From NCBI RefSeq assembly GCF_023715585.1, contig NZ_JAMBOK010000004.1, positions 124,001 through 188,000 of the forward strand: DNA of 64,000 bases, given 5' to 3'. A program made the position numbers and the translations under genes. Every line of letters starts with the position of its first letter. The first letter of the stretch is position 1. This DNA is from Sporosarcina luteola (GTDB lineage Bacteria; Bacillota; Bacilli; Bacillales_A; Planococcaceae). The notes beneath the pieces are model-generated. The model saw only the letters and a list, made by a program, of their open reading frames with translations. It did no database searches and was not told the DNA's origin. This document shows, one piece after another, positions 45,928 to 55,570 of the stretch.

Positions 45928-45966
45928 AGGGCAAAGCAATACAAATGTTAGAACGGAGGAATAATG

Positions 45967-47364
45967 ATGGCTAAGAAAATGCCTGATATTGGCGATTACA
46001 AATATGGTTTCGCGGATAAAGACGTATCTGTTTTCCGTTCGGAGCGTGGGTTGACACGTGAAATAGTTGAAGAAATCTCAAGAATGAAAGAAGAACCGCA
46101 ATGGATGCTGGACTACCGTCTGAAATCCCTTGAAATCTTCTACAGCAAACCGATGCCTCAATGGGGCGGAGATTTGAATTCTCTTAACTTCGACGAAATC
46201 ACATATTACGTAAAACCTTCCGAAGCGACAGAGCGTTCGTGGGATGAAGTTCCGGAAGAAATCAAGCGTACATTTGATAAATTAGGGATTCCTGAAGCAG
46301 AGCAAAAATACCTTGCTGGTGTATCTGCACAGTATGAATCCGAAGTTGTTTACCACAACATGAAGTCCGAACTTGAAGACATGGGAATTGTCTTTAAAGA
46401 CACAGACTCAGCGTTGCGTGAAAACGAAGAGCTCTTCAAAAAGTATTGGGGAACAGTCATTCCGAACACAGACAATAAGTTCGCAGCTTTGAACTCTGCT
46501 GTTTGGTCTGGAGGTTCATTCATCTATGTACCACCTGGCATCAAAGTGGAAACGCCACTTCAAGCTTATTTCCGTATCAACTCGGAAAACATGGGACAGT
46601 TCGAACGTACATTAATCATTGTAGATGAAGGCGCAAGCGTTCACTATGTTGAAGGTTGTACAGCACCTGTTTACACGACAAACTCACTTCATAGTGCGGT
46701 CGTAGAAATCCTCATCAAAAAAGATGCGTACTGCCGTTATACAACAATTCAAAACTGGGCAAACAACGTTTACAACCTAGTTACGAAGCGTGCAGTATGT
46801 GAAGCGAACGCAACAATGGAATGGATCGACGGCAACATCGGTTCGAAGCTTACAATGAAATACCCTGCATGTATCCTTAAAGGTGAAGGTGCACGTGGTA
46901 TGACATTGTCCATCGCTTTGGCTGGTAAAGGACAGCACCAAGATGCAGGAGCTAAAATGATGCACTTGGCACCAAACACGTCATCCACAATCGTTTCAAA
47001 ATCGATTTCCCAACATGGCGGTAAAGTAACGTACCGTGGAGTTGTCCACTTCGGCCGCCGTGCAGACGGTGCGCGTGCAAACATCGAATGTGATACGCTC
47101 ATCATGGATAAATTATCGACGTCCGATACGATTCCATACAACGAAATTTTCAACGACAACATTTCACTCGAGCACGAAGCGAAAGTTTCGAAAGTCTCTG
47201 AGGAGCAGCTCTTCTACTTGATGAGCCGCGGAATTCCTGAGCTTGAAGCGACTGAAATGATCGTCATGGGCTTCATCGAGCCATTCACAAAAGAATTGCC
47301 GATGGAATACGCAGTAGAAATGAACAGATTGATCAAATTCGAAATGGAAGGCTCCATCGGATAA
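45967..47364 (+). CDS. sufB: Fe-S cluster assembly protein SufB
   Basis: The 465-residue scaffold subunit has typical SufB segments: an N-terminus [26 protein letters not shown] and [10 protein letters not shown]. It assembles the nascent cluster with SufC and SufD. I chose ATG 45967, seven bases behind GGAGG, over the adjacent ATG at 45964. Last gene of the operon, followed by a strong terminator and a short tandem array. Confidence 0.95.
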   Translation: MAKKMPDIGDYKYGFADKDVSVFRSERGLTREIVEEISRMKEEPQWMLDYRLKSLEIFYSKPMPQWGGDLNSLNFDEITYYVKPSEATERSWDEVPEEIKRTFDKLGIPEAEQKYLAGVSAQYESEVVYHNMKSELEDMGIVFKDTDSALRENEELFKKYWGTVIPNTDNKFAALNSAVWSGGSFIYVPPGIKVETPLQAYFRINSENMGQFERTLIIVDEGASVHYVEGCTAPVYTTNSLHSAVVEILIKKDAYCRYTTIQNWANNVYNLVTKRAVCEANATMEWIDGNIGSKLTMKYPACILKGEGARGMTLSIALAGKGQHQDAGAKMMHLAPNTSSTIVSKSISQHGGKVTYRGVVHFGRRADGARANIECDTLIMDKLSTSDTIPYNEIFNDNISLEHEAKVSKVSEEQLFYLMSRGIPELEATEMIVMGFIEPFTKELPMEYAVEMNRLIKFEMEGSIG

Positions 47365-47376
47365 TCAATTATTATG

Positions 47377-47405
47377 AAAACCGCCTCATTGCAGGCGGTT
47401 TTTTT
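47377..47405 (+). terminator. rho-independent terminator of the suf operon
   Basis: AAAACCGCCT pairs with AGGCGGTTTT, followed by a T-run. Confidence 0.9.
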
Positions 47406-47439
47406 CATTTTCAATCCCCACTCTATCAATCTGATACCC

Positions 47440-47584
47440 GCGCTCAAGAACTTGGCCCCCGCGCTCAAGAATCTGTTATCGCGCTCAAGAACCCGGCACT
47501 CGTGCTCAAGAATCTGTTATCGCGCTCAAGAACCCGGCACTCGCGCTCAAGAACCCGTCCGCCACGCTCAAAGCCACGATGCAA
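47440..47584. repeat. tandem array of seven 20/21-bp GCGCTCAAGAA units
   Basis: Cores start at 47440, 47461, 47481, 47502, 47522, 47543 and 47564. Two unit types alternate: GCGCTCAAGAACCCGGCACT-type (21 bases) and GCGCTCAAGAATCTGTTATC (20 bases). The core GCGCYCAAR is shared with the arrays at 25328 and 60206. Confidence 0.85.
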
Positions 47585-47655
47585 AATGGCGGAATCCCCG
47601 CATTGACATATGATATGATGAAAATATTCATCTATGAACGGAAAAGAGGGATACT

Positions 47656-48516
47656 ATGATTCAAGTCGGATTGACAGGATGGGGAGACCATCCAGACGTC
47701 TATTCCCCAACCTCCAAAAAAAACGAAAAATTGATTGATTACAGCTCCCACTTTCCGATTGTTGAGCTGGACGCATCCTTTTACGCAATTCAACCGGAGC
47801 GCAATATCCGAAAGTGGATTACCGAAACACCCGATGACTTTCAATTCATTGTTAAAGCCTATCAAGGAATGACAGGTCATCAACGAGGAAAGCTGCCGTA
47901 TTCAACTCCTGAGGAAATGTTCCAGCAGTTCAAGCTTTCCATCGATCCGATGCGGGAGGCCGGGAAGCTTGCTATGATTCTCGTTCAATTTCCGCCTTGG
48001 TTTGATTGCAAAAAGGAAAATGTGGACCAAATTAGATATATAAGAAGCCAACTGGATGGCTATGACGTGGCAATTGAGTTCCGCCATCAATCCTGGTACA
48101 CTCCCTCCATGCAGGAGAAGACACTGTCATTTCTCAAGGAGCTAGATTTCATTCACACCGTCTGTGACGAGCCGCAAGCTGGTCTAGGAAGTGTCCCGCT
48201 CGTTGCTGAAACGACTCGAAGCGACAAGGTATTTGTCCGACTGCACGGCAGGAATGTAAATGGCTGGCAAAATACGACTGGTGACAATGAAGCGTGGCGC
48301 AAAGTCCGGTATCTCTATAATTATTCGGACGAAGAACTAGAACAAATCCGTCAAGCGACCCGAAAATTAGAGAGCGATACGGAGAATGTGTTTGTCATTT
48401 TCAATAATAATTCTGGTGGCCATGCAGCTGAGAACGCAAAACGCTTTCAAAAAATGATGGGCATTGACTTCCAGGCACTCGCACCTAAGCAGCTTGACTT
48501 TTTTGAGGAGGAATAA
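47656..48516 (+). CDS. yunF: DUF72-family protein (YunF-like)
   Basis: The 286-residue protein is of the DUF72 family, a TIM-barrel-like fold. It has the typical start VGLTGWGDHP, then YSSHFPIVELDASFYAIQ and FVRLHGRN, and a late FVIFNNNSGGHAAENA. The function is not established. AGAGGG precedes the ATG. It is two bases from yunE, so the yunF-yunE-yunD genes probably form one unit. Confidence 0.85.
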   Translation: MIQVGLTGWGDHPDVYSPTSKKNEKLIDYSSHFPIVELDASFYAIQPERNIRKWITETPDDFQFIVKAYQGMTGHQRGKLPYSTPEEMFQQFKLSIDPMREAGKLAMILVQFPPWFDCKKENVDQIRYIRSQLDGYDVAIEFRHQSWYTPSMQEKTLSFLKELDFIHTVCDEPQAGLGSVPLVAETTRSDKVFVRLHGRNVNGWQNTTGDNEAWRKVRYLYNYSDEELEQIRQATRKLESDTENVFVIFNNNSGGHAAENAKRFQKMMGIDFQALAPKQLDFFEEE

Positions 48517-48518
48517 GA

Positions 48519-49343
48519 ATGGCGTTTCTGTTGTTGGCAATTATCGGTGCAATATCCGGCGTGATGGGATCCATTGTCGGACTCGGAGGCGGGACGATTC
48601 TCGTACCGCTGACACTATTGGTTGGCATTAATTTCGGTTGGATTCCAGGCATCACTCCCCAAAGCGTAGTAGGGATTTCCGTCATCATGATGATCTTCAA
48701 TGGTCTATCATCCACTATTTCACATATGAAAGTGAAAACCGTCGACTACCGAACCGGATGGATCTTCTTCGCAGGCTCCATACCTGGTATGATCATCGGG
48801 GCGTTTGTCAACAAAGGAATGGATTTGCCATCATTTAATTTATATTTCGGCATATTACTCATTGTCCTTTCCATCCTTTTGCTTGCACGCAAGTATTTAA
48901 AGCCGATCCAATGGTTTGTAGAGCATGGCAAGAAGAGGACATTTGTCGATCCGAATGGAGAGTCGCATGTATACGGGTATCCTGTATGGTTTGCCCTTCT
49001 ATTGACATTCGTCATCGGATTCACTTCCGGCCTATTCGGAATCGGAGGGGGAACCATGATTGTTCCGGCGTTGATTCTGCTGTTCCTATTTCCGCCGCAT
49101 GTCGCTGTCGGAACATCGATGTTCATCGTATTCCTATCTGCCATCGTCAATTCGATTACGCATATCTCTTTAGGGCATGTCCCTTGGCTTTATGCACTTT
49201 CCGTCATTCCGGGCGCCTACATCGGCGGCATGATCGGGACGACGCTCAATAAGAAGATGAGCTCGGATACATTAGTTCTCGTACTGCGGATTATGTTGTT
49301 GTTATTCGGTATAAGGTCAATCATTGAGGGGATTTGGGGTTGA
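48519..49343 (+). CDS. yunE: TSUP-family permease (YunE-like)
   Basis: The 274-residue membrane protein has about eight segments with the repeated TSUP/TauE motif: GSIVGLGGGTILVPL near the start and GLFGIGGGTMIVPAL in the second half. The family moves sulfite, sulfoacetate or related anions, and the substrate here is unknown. GAGGAGG lies before the ATG. It is three bases from yunD. Confidence 0.88.
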   Translation: MAFLLLAIIGAISGVMGSIVGLGGGTILVPLTLLVGINFGWIPGITPQSVVGISVIMMIFNGLSSTISHMKVKTVDYRTGWIFFAGSIPGMIIGAFVNKGMDLPSFNLYFGILLIVLSILLLARKYLKPIQWFVEHGKKRTFVDPNGESHVYGYPVWFALLLTFVIGFTSGLFGIGGGTMIVPALILLFLFPPHVAVGTSMFIVFLSAIVNSITHISLGHVPWLYALSVIPGAYIGGMIGTTLNKKMSSDTLVLVLRIMLLLFGIRSIIEGIWG

Positions 49344-49346
49344 GCC

Positions 49347-50762
49347 ATGCAACGCAATGTAGAAACAATCCATATTTATCATACGAATGATATTCATAGC
49401 CATTTCGACAGTTGGCCAAAGATTAGCAGATATCTCCACTCGCAGAGAAAGCTGCATAATTCAGTACAGGAAGCCTGCTTCGTTTTCGACATTGGCGATC
49501 ATGTCGACCGCTCCCATCCTTTCACAGAAGGGACATCCGGCAAGGGCAATGTCGCATTGTTGAACAGAGCGGGATACGACGCTGTGACAATCGGCAATAA
49601 TGAAGGAATCACAATGTCAAAACGAGCATTAAGCACCCTTTACGAAAGCGCCGATTTCGATGTCGTTCTTTGCAATTTATCGGAGACGGACGGTTCACTC
49701 CCGCAATGGCTGAAGCCTTACCGGATTTATAAAACGGCTAAGGGGCTTTCCATCGGGGTCATAGGAGCTACGGCGATGTACACGGACTTTTATGAGAAAT
49801 TGGGTTGGCATATCGAAGAGCCGAGGCGGTTAGTGGAAAGTGTGGCTGAACAAATCCGGCATAGCACGGACATCATTGTTTGCCTATCGCATTTAGGTGT
49901 GAATGAAGACAGGCTTCTTGCTGAAGAATGCGGCCTGATTGACGTCATTTTAGGGGCACATACCCATCATTTATTCCCGGAAGGCGAGATGGTGAATGAC
50001 GCTCTATTGGCTGCCACAGGAAAGTTTGGGGAGTATGTCGGACATGTTGAAATCCATATCGATACAAGCAAGAAAAAGGTCATCGGAAAAGTAGCGGAAG
50101 TTGTCCATGTGAGCGGACTGGAAAGCCGGGAAGAGGACGTACAGGAAGTGAATGACCTGATTCAAGCAGGGAATCAAGCGTTGGAGGAAAACGTCTTCTT
50201 TACGAAGATGCCCTTAAAGCAACAGCTCTTCATGGATAGCCCAATGTCCTCGTTTTTCGGAAGGGCAATGATTGAGTACACAGGCGCAGACTGTGCGATG
50301 TTCAATGCCGGTATATTCCTAGGGAGCCTCGATAAGGGGTGGGTGACGAAGCGCATGGTGCATGCCTTGCTGCCGCACCCGATAAACCCTTGTACGATTA
50401 CGTTGGATGGGGCGGAACTGTTGGAGGTTCATAGGCTGTCCAGCAATGAATCATGGCCGGAAACGGAAATCAAAGGGCTGGGCTTTCGCGGCACATACAT
50501 GGGGAAAATGATTTTCGAGAGACTCTTCCGGACAGACGATGGTGAATTGTTCGCCGGGAATCGAAAAGTGGAAGTTGGAAAAACGTATAAGTTGGCAACT
50601 CTGGATATGTTCACATTCGGCTTCTTTTTCCCGATTCTGAAACAGGCGGAGAAAGAATACCATATGCCCGAACTGATACGTGATGTTTTCATCTGGTACG
50701 GAGTGAAACGAGACAGACAAACTGATCTGGATGTAAGAACTGCACGTTATAAACGAGAATGA
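49347..50762 (+). CDS. yunD: metallophosphoesterase / 5'-nucleotidase-like (YunD-like)
   Basis: The 471-residue protein has the calcineurin-type metal motifs: IYHTNDIHSHF, FDIGDHVDRS, GNNEG, then CLSHLG and LGAHTHHLF. A C-terminal 5'-nucleotidase domain follows (about residues 285-460). It should hydrolyse nucleotides or UDP-sugars. No signal peptide is visible, so it is probably cytoplasmic. It is translationally close to yunE. Confidence 0.85.
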   Translation: MQRNVETIHIYHTNDIHSHFDSWPKISRYLHSQRKLHNSVQEACFVFDIGDHVDRSHPFTEGTSGKGNVALLNRAGYDAVTIGNNEGITMSKRALSTLYESADFDVVLCNLSETDGSLPQWLKPYRIYKTAKGLSIGVIGATAMYTDFYEKLGWHIEEPRRLVESVAEQIRHSTDIIVCLSHLGVNEDRLLAEECGLIDVILGAHTHHLFPEGEMVNDALLAATGKFGEYVGHVEIHIDTSKKKVIGKVAEVVHVSGLESREEDVQEVNDLIQAGNQALEENVFFTKMPLKQQLFMDSPMSSFFGRAMIEYTGADCAMFNAGIFLGSLDKGWVTKRMVHALLPHPINPCTITLDGAELLEVHRLSSNESWPETEIKGLGFRGTYMGKMIFERLFRTDDGELFAGNRKVEVGKTYKLATLDMFTFGFFFPILKQAEKEYHMPELIRDVFIWYGVKRDRQTDLDVRTARYKRE

Positions 50763-50803
50763 ACGGCCCTGTTCCTGCATACTATTAGGCAGGAGGGGTC
50801 GTT

Positions 50804-51613
50804 TTGAGATTTTATGGGCAACCGTCTCGAAATTATATAAGAAGGAATCGGCACCGCGGTTCCAATCATACTGGCAGACCTCGCCGAAAGCGTCGTTTAT
50901 TGCCGTTTATCTTCCCGGCGATTATAGTGACAATCGCTCTTTTTCTATATTTTGTAAACTCGAAACTCACTCCGATTTACCTCTCCTATGCGGAAGTTGA
51001 AACGGAGAGGATTGCAGCGCATGTTATTACACAGGCGATTAAATCAAGATCTACCGATATTTATGATGTGAGCGACATCATCGAGAATGTGCCGAGTGGC
51101 TCACCTGGAATGGTGACAAATACAATGAATGCTGAAATTATCAATAAAACTAGAGCAGAAATCCATAGTCTCATAGAAGCTTATCTTAAAATGGCTGAAA
51201 GCGGGAACTTGGAAATGCTTCCGCTCAGCGAAGACATCGAATATGATCCCGAAGCGATGGAAGCAGGAGGAGGCGTCGTCTTCTTCGTGCCGATGGGGCA
51301 AGCGACGGGCCTACCGTTAATCGGAAACTTCGGACCTAAGATTCCGATTCGGTTCCACGTTATCGGGGAAGCACAGACGACAGTCGAGACAGGCATCACT
51401 GAGTTCGGGCTAAATAACGCGATGGTTGAAGTGAATATATTGGTGACGGTTAATGTCCAGATCATTGTCCCGCTTGCGACACAGAGAAGCGTCGTTGAAC
51501 AGCGGATACCTGTAGCCATTGGTTTGATTCAGAGCCCAATTCCTCAAATCTATAACGGAGGCGGAAACAATCCTCCGCAAATTGAAGTCCCATTCACGCC
51601 TGGCGGTCAATAA
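50804..51613 (+). CDS. yunB: sporulation protein YunB
   Basis: The 269-residue protein has a basic N-terminus, one membrane helix (about residues 32-52) and an external domain with conserved FFVPMGQATGLPLIGNFGP. It matches YunB, a sigma-E-dependent sporulation protein in B. subtilis. Its presence points to a spore former. The start is TTG, with AGGAGGGG six bases upstream. It ends just before the lysine riboswitch promoter. Confidence 0.88.
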   Translation: MRFYGQPSRNYIRRNRHRGSNHTGRPRRKRRLLPFIFPAIIVTIALFLYFVNSKLTPIYLSYAEVETERIAAHVITQAIKSRSTDIYDVSDIIENVPSGSPGMVTNTMNAEIINKTRAEIHSLIEAYLKMAESGNLEMLPLSEDIEYDPEAMEAGGGVVFFVPMGQATGLPLIGNFGPKIPIRFHVIGEAQTTVETGITEFGLNNAMVEVNILVTVNVQIIVPLATQRSVVEQRIPVAIGLIQSPIPQIYNGGGNNPPQIEVPFTPGGQ

Positions 51614-51622
51614 TAATAGCGC

Positions 51623-51650
51623 TTGAAAAATAGAGAAACTGTGTTATGCT
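51623..51650 (+). promoter_or_regulatory. sigma-A-type promoter of the lysine-riboswitch transcript
   Basis: TTGAAA, a 16-base spacer and TATGCT, directly before the riboswitch. Confidence 0.5.
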
Positions 51651-51664
51651 AGGATAACAAAGAG

Positions 51665-51850
51665 GAACACCGATTAGGTAGAGGCTGCAAGGCTTATTAG
51701 TAATGGACGCGAGATTGGCATCGAAGACCGCCCGTGAAAGGAAGTTTTGCCGAAGCATGGAATGGAACGCCAACCATCCATAGCTGGGGTCATTTCGAAT
51801 AGGAATGACACTGTCATGCAATTAGCGCATGATGAGCTACAGATCGTACG
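51665..51850 (+). promoter_or_regulatory. lysine riboswitch (L-box)
   Basis: Conserved L-box blocks occur in order: TTAGGTAGAGGCTGC, TTAGTAATGG, GTGAAAGGAAG, TTGCCGAAGCA, GCTGGGGTCA, ACTGTCATGC and GATGAGCTAC closing P1. A terminator follows about 46 bases later. With lysine bound it should stop transcription of the downstream transporter. Confidence 0.92.
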
Positions 51851-51895
51851 TAGATAAAACATCTTAGATTATCTTACAAACGACCGTAGAATAAG

Positions 51896-51940
51896 CCGAC
51901 ACCTGATGCACATCCTAGTGCAATAGGTGTCGGTTTTTTT
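51896..51940 (+). terminator. lysine-riboswitch terminator
   Basis: CCGACACCT pairs with AGGTGTCGG, with an inner GCAC/GTGC stem, followed by seven T. Confidence 0.92.
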
Positions 51941-51954
51941 CCTTTCTACATCTA

Positions 51955-52110
51955 GCTCCGGTCGCTGAAAGAGGATGCCTTAATTTCTGCAAAAATCGCA
52001 GAAATACGGCAAATCGAACACTTCGCCGTTCGATTGGCTCGGGGTCATAAGTCAAAGCTGCTCTGTGGCAAAAAGCGCCACGCCGCATCTTCGCCTTATG
52101 CCTGTCGCCT
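51955..52110. repeat. dispersed hairpin element, copy B, in the lysW leader
   Basis: The core 51972-52035 repeats stems 2 and 3 of the three-hairpin element: TTTCTGC/GCAGAAA and AATCGAAC/GTTCGATT. Unrelated small hairpins (GTGGC/GCCAC near 52065 and CGCCT/AGGCG near 52110) follow. It lies between the riboswitch terminator and the transporter start, so it is transcribed in the leader. Confidence 0.8.
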
Positions 52111-52178
52111 CTAAACAGGCGCCCTTCGCTTTTGTTTTCACCTATAGTTCTTCAATCAAATATTGGAGGAATGTTTTT

Positions 52179-53756
52179 ATGATAGGCACTTGGGTTTCAA
52201 TTTTGCCGCCGATCGTGGCAATTGTTATGGTGTTAGCGACAAAGAGGGTACTGGTATCACTTGGATCGGGAATTGTAACAGCTGCATTATTGGTGGCCAG
52301 TTTTTCACCGGTCGACACGTTGAAAAATCTTTGGACAGGCATGATTGTCTCCTTCTGGTCTGAAGGGGAATTGAATACGTATAATATTTTCATCATGATC
52401 TTCATTTTATTATTGGGTGTCATTACGGCTTTTGTCAGTTTGTCCGGGGGAAGCAGGGCTTTTGCGGATTGGGCTGTTAAACGCATTAAAACGAGACGCG
52501 GTGCGAAGCTGTTGACCGTATTGCTCGGGATCCTCATTTTTGTGGACGATTACTTCAATTCATTGGCAGTCGGGCAAATTGCGCGGCCGATTACGGATCA
52601 GCATCGTATTTCCAGAGCGAAATTGGCATATTTCATCGATTCCACATCCGCGCCGATTTGCGTTGTGTCCCCGATTTCAAGTTGGGGGGCATTTTTAATC
52701 GGGCAGTTGGCTCTTATTTTGGGTACGTCTGCTGCAATCGACTATTCGCCATTATCCGCATTTCTCATGATGGCGCCGATGAATTTTTATGTAATCGCAA
52801 CGTTAGCAATGGTGTTTTTCTTTGCTTGGACTAATATCGATTATTTTGAAATGAATAGACATGAGACGCGTGCTCAAGAAACTGGGGAGCTTTTCGATCC
52901 GAATAAAGACATTCCGGGTCAATTGAAAGAGGATTTCCCAGTTCACTCCTACGGACGAGTCATCGATTTGATTGCACCGATCATTACACTTGTCATCGTT
53001 ACACTGGGGATGATGATGTGGACGGGATATCGAATTGGCGGCTCGGCGAGTATTTGGACCATTTTCGAAAACACGGATGTTCCAATGTCATTGATGGTAG
53101 GCGGTCTATCAGGTACCGTATTGGCAGCAGTCCTTTATATTTCACAGATGGGCAAAAACGAGACCGCTTCGTACAATCTTGTAGGCAAAGCATTCATCAG
53201 CGGTATCAAAGCAATGATGCCGGCAATTCTCATCTTGATTTTTGCATGGGGGTTGACGCATTTAATTGGCGTGTTGGAAACAGGGCCTTTCCTGTCAAGT
53301 GTCGTTGAACAGTCAAATGTGCCTGTCAACTTCCTGCCGGTCATCATGTTTGTCCTTGCAGGGTTGATGGCATTTTCTACTGGGACATCTTGGGGCTCTT
53401 TCGGAATCCTTCTTCCGATTGCAGGAACGATTATGATTAATGCAGAGCCTGAACTGCTGCTTCCTGCGTTGTCCGCAGTATTAGCAGGGGCTGTTTTCGG
53501 GGACCACTGCTCACCGATTTCCGATACGACGATTCTATCTTCGACCGGTGCGGGATCCAATCATATGGATCACGTATCGACTCAGCTCCCTTATGCATTG
53601 ATTTCAGCAGGCATTGCATCAATCGGTTATATCGTACTCGGACTCACAGGATCGGTTTGGATCGGACTTGCAGTAGTTATCGTTCTAATTGCTGGCTTAT
53701 TTACAATATGGACTTCAAAACGGAATAAAGCAGAAGCGAGGGCAACTTCCTACTGA
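52179..53756 (+). CDS. lysW: NhaC-family transporter, probable lysine importer (LysW-type)
   Basis: The 525-residue membrane protein has about 12 segments and belongs to the NhaC Na+/H+ antiporter superfamily (FVDDYFNSLAVGQI, SAPICVVSPISSWG, GAVFGDHCSPISDTTILSS). Its placement behind an L-box makes lysine transport more likely than pure Na+/H+ exchange. NhaC-type LysW genes under L-boxes have been predicted as lysine transporters. I chose ATG 52179, nine bases from GGAGG; the longer frame to 52065 runs into the repeat. Confidence 0.85.
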   Translation: MIGTWVSILPPIVAIVMVLATKRVLVSLGSGIVTAALLVASFSPVDTLKNLWTGMIVSFWSEGELNTYNIFIMIFILLLGVITAFVSLSGGSRAFADWAVKRIKTRRGAKLLTVLLGILIFVDDYFNSLAVGQIARPITDQHRISRAKLAYFIDSTSAPICVVSPISSWGAFLIGQLALILGTSAAIDYSPLSAFLMMAPMNFYVIATLAMVFFFAWTNIDYFEMNRHETRAQETGELFDPNKDIPGQLKEDFPVHSYGRVIDLIAPIITLVIVTLGMMMWTGYRIGGSASIWTIFENTDVPMSLMVGGLSGTVLAAVLYISQMGKNETASYNLVGKAFISGIKAMMPAILILIFAWGLTHLIGVLETGPFLSSVVEQSNVPVNFLPVIMFVLAGLMAFSTGTSWGSFGILLPIAGTIMINAEPELLLPALSAVLAGAVFGDHCSPISDTTILSSTGAGSNHMDHVSTQLPYALISAGIASIGYIVLGLTGSVWIGLAVVIVLIAGLFTIWTSKRNKAEARATSY

Positions 53757-53768
53757 CACATATGAACT

Positions 53769-53808
53769 GCCACATCCGCCGGGCTCCCGGCAGATGTGGC
53801 TTTTTTTA
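53769..53808 (+). terminator. rho-independent terminator after lysW
   Basis: GCCACATC pairs with GATGTGGC, with inner GCCGGG/CCGGC, followed by seven T. Confidence 0.9.
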
Positions 53809-53930
53809 TTGTGATGAAGCATAAAACGGGTTCTCCAATCATAATTTTCAATACCGACACACTTCCAGATTCCTGTAATGAAAAAGTAAACCTGATCACT
53901 GAGATGGATATTTTTTCAATAAAAAACATT

Positions 53931-53959
53931 TTGACAATAGATACTAAGACGGATATACT
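53931..53959 (+). promoter_or_regulatory. near-consensus sigma-A promoter of the NSS transporter
   Basis: TTGACA, a 17-base spacer and TATACT, 69 bases before the ATG. Confidence 0.8.
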
Positions 53960-54028
53960 AGTTCTAAGATTATATAATAATCTGAAAATGGTAAATTATT
54001 AACAGAGTTAAGGGAAAGGGGAATTTTA

Positions 54029-55558
54029 ATGGAACAGCGTTCGCAATGGGGGACACGCGCCGGCTTTATATTAGCGGCTGTCGGATCTGCTGTCGGCTTA
54101 GGAAACATCTGGCGTTTTCCATACGTTGCGTATGAAAACGGCGGAGGGGCATTTTTTATTCCATACTTATTTGCACTTCTGACAGCAGGGATTCCAATTC
54201 TCATCATGGAATTCACGATAGGTCATAAGTATCGTGGTTCTGCGCCGCTATCTTTCTTTCGTATGAAAGGGAAAGGGGCAGAATGGTTGGGATGGTGGGG
54301 TATATTCGTCTCATTCGTTATTTCGACGTATTATGCAGTCATCATCGCTTGGGCAATGAAGTACACGATCTATTCCTTGAATATGGCATGGGGGGATGAT
54401 ACAGGAGGATTCCTGTTCGGAAGCGTACTCAACTTGGCGGATACTCCAGGGGAGGTCGGTGGTCTGGTACCGGGCGTACTCATTCCGCTTATCCTTGTCT
54501 GGGCAATCGCCTTCATCATTCTCCTGGCTGGAGTTAAACGAGGAATTGAATTGGCGAACAGGATTTTCATTCCGACGCTTGTCGTTGTGTTCCTTCTCGT
54601 CGTCATTCGAGCAGTCACGCTCGACGGGGCGCTGCTCGGTCTAGATGCATTCTTCAAACCGGATTTGAGCAAGTTGGCAAACTCACAAGTATGGGTAGCG
54701 GCATATGGACATATTTTCTTCAGTCTATCAATTGCCTTTGCCATCATGATCACCTATTCAAGTTATTTGCCGAAGAAGTCGGATATTACAAATAATGCAT
54801 TCATCACTGGATTTGCGAACTCAGGATTCGAATTGCTTGCGGGTATCGGAGTGTTTGCTGCGCTTGGCTTCATGGCGACACAAGCAAACACATCGGTTGC
54901 AGAAGTTGCTTCAGCAGGAGTAGGACTCGCATTTGTCGTATTCCCGAAAATTATCAACGAAATGCCGGGGATGAATGGACTATTCGGAGTGTTGTTCTTC
55001 TTGTCGCTCGTCTTGGCGGGCCTCACATCGCTCATCTCGATCTGTGAGACGTATATCGCAGGGATTTCGGAAAAATTCAACATTTCACGTACAAAGTCCG
55101 TTCTTTTCGGTGTAGGCCTTGCAGCGATCATTTCCTTGCTGTTTGCTACACGCGGCGGCTTGTATTTCCTAGACGTGGCCGACTACTTCATTAATCAGTT
55201 CGGTGTAGCTGCAATCGGCTTGGTGGAAGTTATCCTTATTGTTTGGGTCTTCAAGAAACTTCGTGTATTCGAAGACCATGCAAATGAAATCTCTGATATC
55301 CAAGTCGGCCCACTTTGGAGAATTTGTTTGAGATTCATTACACCGGCCGTCCTTGGCTATATGATGTTCGATTTATTGCGCATCAATATCTTCAAATTGC
55401 ATGAGACGGACAATGGTAATTACGAAGGGTATTCTGACGCGTTCATCATGTCGATTGGTTGGATGGTCGCCTTGTTCGCCATCGTCATGGCCATCATCTT
55501 TACAGTTATGAAATGGAACAAGAAAACTACGGACTCAACAGACTTCGATAATCGATAA
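54029..55558 (+). CDS. sodium-dependent neurotransmitter-symporter-family transporter
   Basis: The 509-residue, 12-segment protein has the NSS signature at its start (AVGSAVGLGNIWRFPYVAYE), with the unwound GSAVGLGN of helix 1. A long C-terminal helix follows. These transporters import amino acids with Na+. The 35-residue gene directly behind encodes the small subunit typical of MetPS-type methionine/alanine importers, so methionine or alanine is a reasonable guess. Start follows AAGGGGAAT. It has its own promoter. Confidence 0.88.
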   Translation: MEQRSQWGTRAGFILAAVGSAVGLGNIWRFPYVAYENGGGAFFIPYLFALLTAGIPILIMEFTIGHKYRGSAPLSFFRMKGKGAEWLGWWGIFVSFVISTYYAVIIAWAMKYTIYSLNMAWGDDTGGFLFGSVLNLADTPGEVGGLVPGVLIPLILVWAIAFIILLAGVKRGIELANRIFIPTLVVVFLLVVIRAVTLDGALLGLDAFFKPDLSKLANSQVWVAAYGHIFFSLSIAFAIMITYSSYLPKKSDITNNAFITGFANSGFELLAGIGVFAALGFMATQANTSVAEVASAGVGLAFVVFPKIINEMPGMNGLFGVLFFLSLVLAGLTSLISICETYIAGISEKFNISRTKSVLFGVGLAAIISLLFATRGGLYFLDVADYFINQFGVAAIGLVEVILIVWVFKKLRVFEDHANEISDIQVGPLWRICLRFITPAVLGYMMFDLLRINIFKLHETDNGNYEGYSDAFIMSIGWMVALFAIVMAIIFTVMKWNKKTTDSTDFDNR

Positions 55559-55570
55559 GGAGGATTCGCT

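Noticed and set aside
53796-54002. 68-codon frame between lysW terminator and the NSS gene
   Set aside because: It spans the NSS promoter and has no ribosome-binding site.
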